Shown here: piece after piece, positions 5,076 through 5,583 of the stretch
Numbering within the stretch: the stretch's first letter is position 1
Layout: each line of letters opens with the position of its first letter
Source: Hyphomicrobiales bacterium
Lineage (GTDB): Bacteria; Pseudomonadota; Alphaproteobacteria; Rhizobiales; Aestuariivirgaceae
Length of the DNA: 5,583 nt
Assembly: GCA_023266715.1 (NCBI GenBank)
Contig: JAHFPK010000193.1
Coordinates: forward strand, 1 to 5,583
Direction: 5' to 3'
The notes under the pieces: generated by a model
What the model was told of the DNA's origin: nothing
What the model saw: the letters and a program-made list of their open reading frames with translations, nothing else
The model's database searches: none
Program-made: the position numbers and the translations under genes

Positions 5076-5583
5076 ATGGCAGTTGCCGAAGTCCCGATCC
5101 CACGTATTCACGGCTTTTCCAATTGAGAAGTGAGTGCGGCCGTTGCCGAACTGAGCGGGGTGAGTGCCGAGGATGTGCTCATCACGGCGGGAGCCTCATC
5201 GGCATTGTTCATCATCGCGACATCGCTTCTGAAAGCCGGCGATCATATTGTGGTGATCCGGCCGAACTATGCGACGAATATCGAGACGCCGCGGGCGATC
5301 GGCTGCGACATCAGTTATATCGATCTCACTTTCGAGAACGGCTTCCGGCTCGATCGCGCACAGGTCGAAGCCGCCATCCGGCCAGACACGAAATATGTAT
5401 CGATCACCTATCCGCATAATCCGAGCGGGGTCATGCTCTCCGAGCGCGAACTGCGCGCGGTGGTCGATCTGGTCGAGAGAAGAGGCTGCAAGCTCCTGTT
5501 CGACGAGACCTATCGCGAAATGACCTTCGGCCCGATGCTGCCGATTTCCGGCACACTGAGCCCGAATGTGATCAGCGTATCAT
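5076..5583 (+). pseudogene. Fold-type-I PLP aminotransferase, disrupted near the 5' end and cut by the window edge
   Basis: ATG 5076 opens a frame reading MAVAEVPIPRIHGFSN and then stops at TGA 5124-5126. The same frame stays open from there to the window edge and reads clear class I/II aminotransferase: a TAGASSAL segment that binds the cofactor phosphate side, RPNYATN, the substrate/cofactor loop YPHNPSG, and FDETYREM, whose Asp and Tyr contact PLP. The catalytic lysine would lie just past the edge. In this family the TAGAS-like motif sits near residue 90-100, whereas here it is at about codon 37, so roughly 55-60 codons, normally the N-terminal arm and first helices, are missing around the stop. 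A GTG at 5130 could start a shortened product but would lack this region. No good ribosome site precedes 5076. The substrate cannot be named. It looks like a decayed copy, or less likely an assembly or sequencing fault. Confidence 0.75.

Noticed and set aside
1..5583. tRNA, rRNA, CRISPR array, insertion sequence or long direct repeats
   Set aside because: No cloverleaf, spaced repeat series, transposase motif or paired terminal repeats were seen on reading both strands.

Overview
The window reads as chromosomal or plasmid DNA of an alphaproteobacterium, probably Hyphomicrobiales (Rhizobium/Brucella/Phyllobacterium-like). This rests on protein style and on the BigR/Blh gene pair typical of that group; no rRNA or other phylogenetic marker is present, so the assignment is an inference.

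Layout. Positions 1-319 hold no gene I can support, but they contain a 20-bp imperfect palindrome (89-108). A rightward gene (320-1786) encodes a SoxB-like member of the calcineurin/5'-nucleotidase family without a signal peptide. It converges, across a 91-bp gap with no obvious terminator, on a leftward cluster read from high to low coordinates: an ArsR-family repressor of the BigR/SqrR/YgaV type (3937-3623), a YgaP-like rhodanese with a two-helix membrane tail (3608-3090), a TauE/SafE permease (3090-2305) and a DUF302 protein (2261-1878). Divergent from the repressor, a metallo-beta-lactamase-fold persulfide dioxygenase (Blh/ETHE1-like, 4017-4889) runs rightward. After a 186-bp AT-rich gap comes the start of a fold-type-I aminotransferase (5076 to the window edge) that is broken by an in-frame TGA and seems to lack about 55-60 codons.

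How it works together. The central block is a recognisable sulfide/persulfide detoxification regulon. Reactive sulfur is expected to oxidise two cysteines of the repressor and release its operator. Blh would then oxidise glutathione persulfide to sulfite, the rhodanese would move sulfane sulfur, and TauE/SafE would export sulfite or a related anion. The DUF302 protein, with two conserved-looking cysteines, is an accessory of unknown role. The 3937-4017 gap holds two overlapping TTAG-N6-CTAA sites embedded in back-to-back promoters. A third copy of the same pattern lies between tauE and DUF302, which suggests DUF302 has its own regulatory input.

Novelty. The core operon is known biology. The less described parts are the adjacent cytosolic SoxB-like hydrolase, which keeps the SoxB H-W-E signature but has no soxYZ, soxA, soxX or soxCD in view, the third operator-like site, and the degraded aminotransferase.
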